Assembly: GCA_937974135.1 (NCBI GenBank) | Contig: CALJIH010000279.1 | Location: 1-6,369, forward strand | Reading direction: 5' to 3' | DNA length: 6,369 nt | From: an uncultured Cocleimonas sp. | Lineage (GTDB): Bacteria > Pseudomonadota > Gammaproteobacteria > Thiotrichales > Thiotrichaceae | Shown here: one piece after another, positions 4,897 through 6,369 of the stretch | Numbering within the stretch: the first letter of the stretch is position 1 | How the letters are laid out: each line of letters starts with the position of its first letter | Notes under the pieces: model-generated | What the model saw: only the letters and a program-made list of their open reading frames with translations | Databases searched by the model: none | Told to the model about the DNA's origin: nothing | Translations under genes and position numbers: made by a program

Positions 4897-6369
4897 ATGC
4901 TTTGATTGGATTTAGTTTTTCGGCATCAATACCGTACTTTTTAATCGCTTCATCCACTTTTGCAGCAGGCAAAGTTCCTTCATCTACCAATGCTTTCAGC
5001 GCGGCAATGACAATATGGAAACGATCGACTTCAAAGTGTTTGCGTAACTCTACGCGCGTATCACTGCGGCCAAAACCTTCAGTACCGAGGGTTGAGTAAC
5101 CGCTTGGCATCCATTGGCGAATCTGCTCGGGATATTGCTTGATGTAGTCTGTGGCAGCTATTGCTGGCCCACGATGTCCTGTGAGTTGTTTAGTCACATA
5201 CGGCACTTTGGCATCTTCTAAAGGATGTAGGCGATTCCAACGATCTACCTCTTGAGCTTCGCGCGCAAGTTCATTGAAACTTGGACAGCTCCAGATATCC
5301 GCATCGACACTCCAATCTTCCATGAGTAGTTCTGCAGCAGAAATCACTTCACGAAGAATGGTTCCTGAGCCCATAAGTTGTACCTTATTTTTCTTTTTAC
5401 CCCCATTCTTGAATAAATACATACCCTTGATAATGCCTTTTTCTGTACCTTTAGGTAGGGCAGGTTGCAGGTAGTTTTCATTCATTGCGGTGATGTAGTA
5501 ATAAACATCCTCTTGAGAAATGTACATCCGTTTCATGCCTTCATGCACGATAACAGCCATTTCATAAGCAAAGGTTGGATCATAACTAATACAGTTAGGA
5601 ATCAATCCTGCTTGTACCATGCCATGTCCGTCTTGATGTTGAAGACCTTCGCCAGCTAGCGTTGTTCTTCCAGCAGTTGCACCGATTAAGAAACCACGAG
5701 CACGACAATCACCTGCGGCCCACGCAAGATCGCCAATGCGTTGGAAACCAAACATCGAATAGTAAATATAGAATGGCACCATATTGACGCTGTGCGAACT
5801 GTAAGCAGTTGCCGCTGCTATCCAAGATGAAAATGCGCCTGCTTCGTTAATACCTTCTTCAAGAATTTGGCCGCTTTTATCTTCCTTGTAGAACATTACT
5901 TGTTCTGCGTCTTGTGGTTCGTAAAGCTGACCTACTGAAGAGAATATTCCTAATTGACGGAACATACCTTCCATACCGAAGGTGCGAGCTTCATCAGGCA
6001 CGATGGGAACTACATATTTACCCATTTTCTTATCACGAGTTAGCATGGTTAATAAACGCACAAACGCCATGGTAGTCGACATTTCACGTTCACCAGAGCC
6101 ATCTAAAATCCCTTGAAAAATACTTAGATCAGGCACTTCTAGAGGTGCTGCAGTGCTTTTACGCACAGGTAATGTTCCACCCAAAGCTTTACGATGCGCT
6201 AGCATGTATTCTTGTTCAGGACTTCCTTCTTCAGGTCGGTAGTATTTAGCCGCTGCAGCATCTTCATCGCTTAAAGGAATATTAAAACGATCTTTGAAGG
6301 CGATCATCTCATCTTCATTGAGTTTCTTCTGTGAGTGCGTACGATTCTGTCCTTGACCTGCAGCACCCA
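4895..6369 (-). CDS. aceE: Pyruvate dehydrogenase E1 component, homodimeric type (3' part, cut by the window edge)
   Basis: E1 decarboxylates pyruvate with thiamine diphosphate and loads acetyl onto the lipoyl arms of AceF. The frame stays open to the window edge: about 20 more codons precede the internal Met at 6307, so that Met is not the start. The visible part is about 490 residues. Alignment to E. coli AceE recalled from memory is co-linear: counting the Met at 6307 as 1, Glu155 (EGINE), Tyr183 (IYYSMFGFQR) and His224 (GLQHQDGH) all lie 416 below E. coli Glu571, Tyr599 and His640. His407 of the active-site loop falls on the CAC codon at 6335-6337 (NRTHSQKK). The C-terminus ends at the equivalent residue (KYGIDAEKLNPIKA), so total length should be near 886. 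The N-terminal half with the thiamine diphosphate GDG motif lies outside the window. It is the first visible gene of the aceE-aceF-lpd cluster. The cluster's main promoter, and any pdhR-like regulator, would lie beyond 6369. Confidence 0.97.
   Translation of the reverse strand, partial: GAAGQGQNRTHSQKKLNEDEMIAFKDRFNIPLSDEDAAAAKYYRPEEGSPEQEYMLAHRKALGGTLPVRKSTAAPLEVPDLSIFQGILDGSGEREMSTTMAFVRLLTMLTRDKKMGKYVVPIVPDEARTFGMEGMFRQLGIFSSVGQLYEPQDAEQVMFYKEDKSGQILEEGINEAGAFSSWIAAATAYSSHSVNMVPFYIYYSMFGFQRIGDLAWAAGDCRARGFLIGATAGRTTLAGEGLQHQDGHGMVQAGLIPNCISYDPTFAYEMAVIVHEGMKRMYISQEDVYYYITAMNENYLQPALPKGTEKGIIKGMYLFKNGGKKKNKVQLMGSGTILREVISAAELLMEDWSVDADIWSCPSFNELAREAQEVDRWNRLHPLEDAKVPYVTKQLTGHRGPAIAATDYIKQYPEQIRQWMPSGYSTLGTEGFGRSDTRVELRKHFEVDRFHIVIAALKALVDEGTLPAAKVDEAIKKYGIDAEKLNPIKA

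Noticed and set aside
6305..6307. Internal Met codon as the start of aceE
   Set aside because: The frame is open to the window edge and the 20 upstream codons align with the E. coli active-site loop including His407, so the gene is cut by the window and does not start here.

Overview
The window is a low-to-mid GC bacterial chromosome segment, most likely from a gammaproteobacterium. AceE is the homodimeric type and co-linear with the E. coli enzyme. Lpd is E. coli-like without a fused lipoyl domain, and YajQ matches the E. coli family end to end. The genus cannot be named from the sequence alone. Hand counts give about 45% GC in lpd and about 33% in the one accessory gene.

Layout. Positions 1-65 hold the end of an upstream transcription unit, marked by a strong plus-strand terminator. 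A short promoter region leads into yajQ (144-626, plus). Converging on it is an AT-rich gene for a secreted stand-alone SGNH-fold hydrolase or acyltransferase (665-1486, minus). Two near-identical 26-28 bp direct repeats bracket that gene, at 643-670 and 1554-1579. The rest is the minus-strand pyruvate dehydrogenase cluster aceE (3' part, 4895-6369, running off the window), aceF (3204-4883) and lpd (1656-3080), closed by an intrinsic terminator at 1602-1630.

Function. AceE (E1) decarboxylates pyruvate, AceF (E2) carries the acetyl group on lipoyl-lysine arms and transfers it to CoA, and Lpd (E3) reoxidises the lipoamide with NAD+. Together they form the cytosolic complex that feeds acetyl-CoA to the TCA cycle. 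aceE and aceF are tightly coupled (11 nt gap). lpd follows a 123 nt gap with candidate internal promoters and a hairpin, consistent with extra Lpd being needed for 2-oxoglutarate dehydrogenase and glycine cleavage.

Most of the window is conserved core metabolism. The part worth a second look is the SGNH gene with its flanking repeats, which looks like a gained or movable single-gene insert between two core loci. I see no CRISPR array, tRNA, rRNA or transposase gene.
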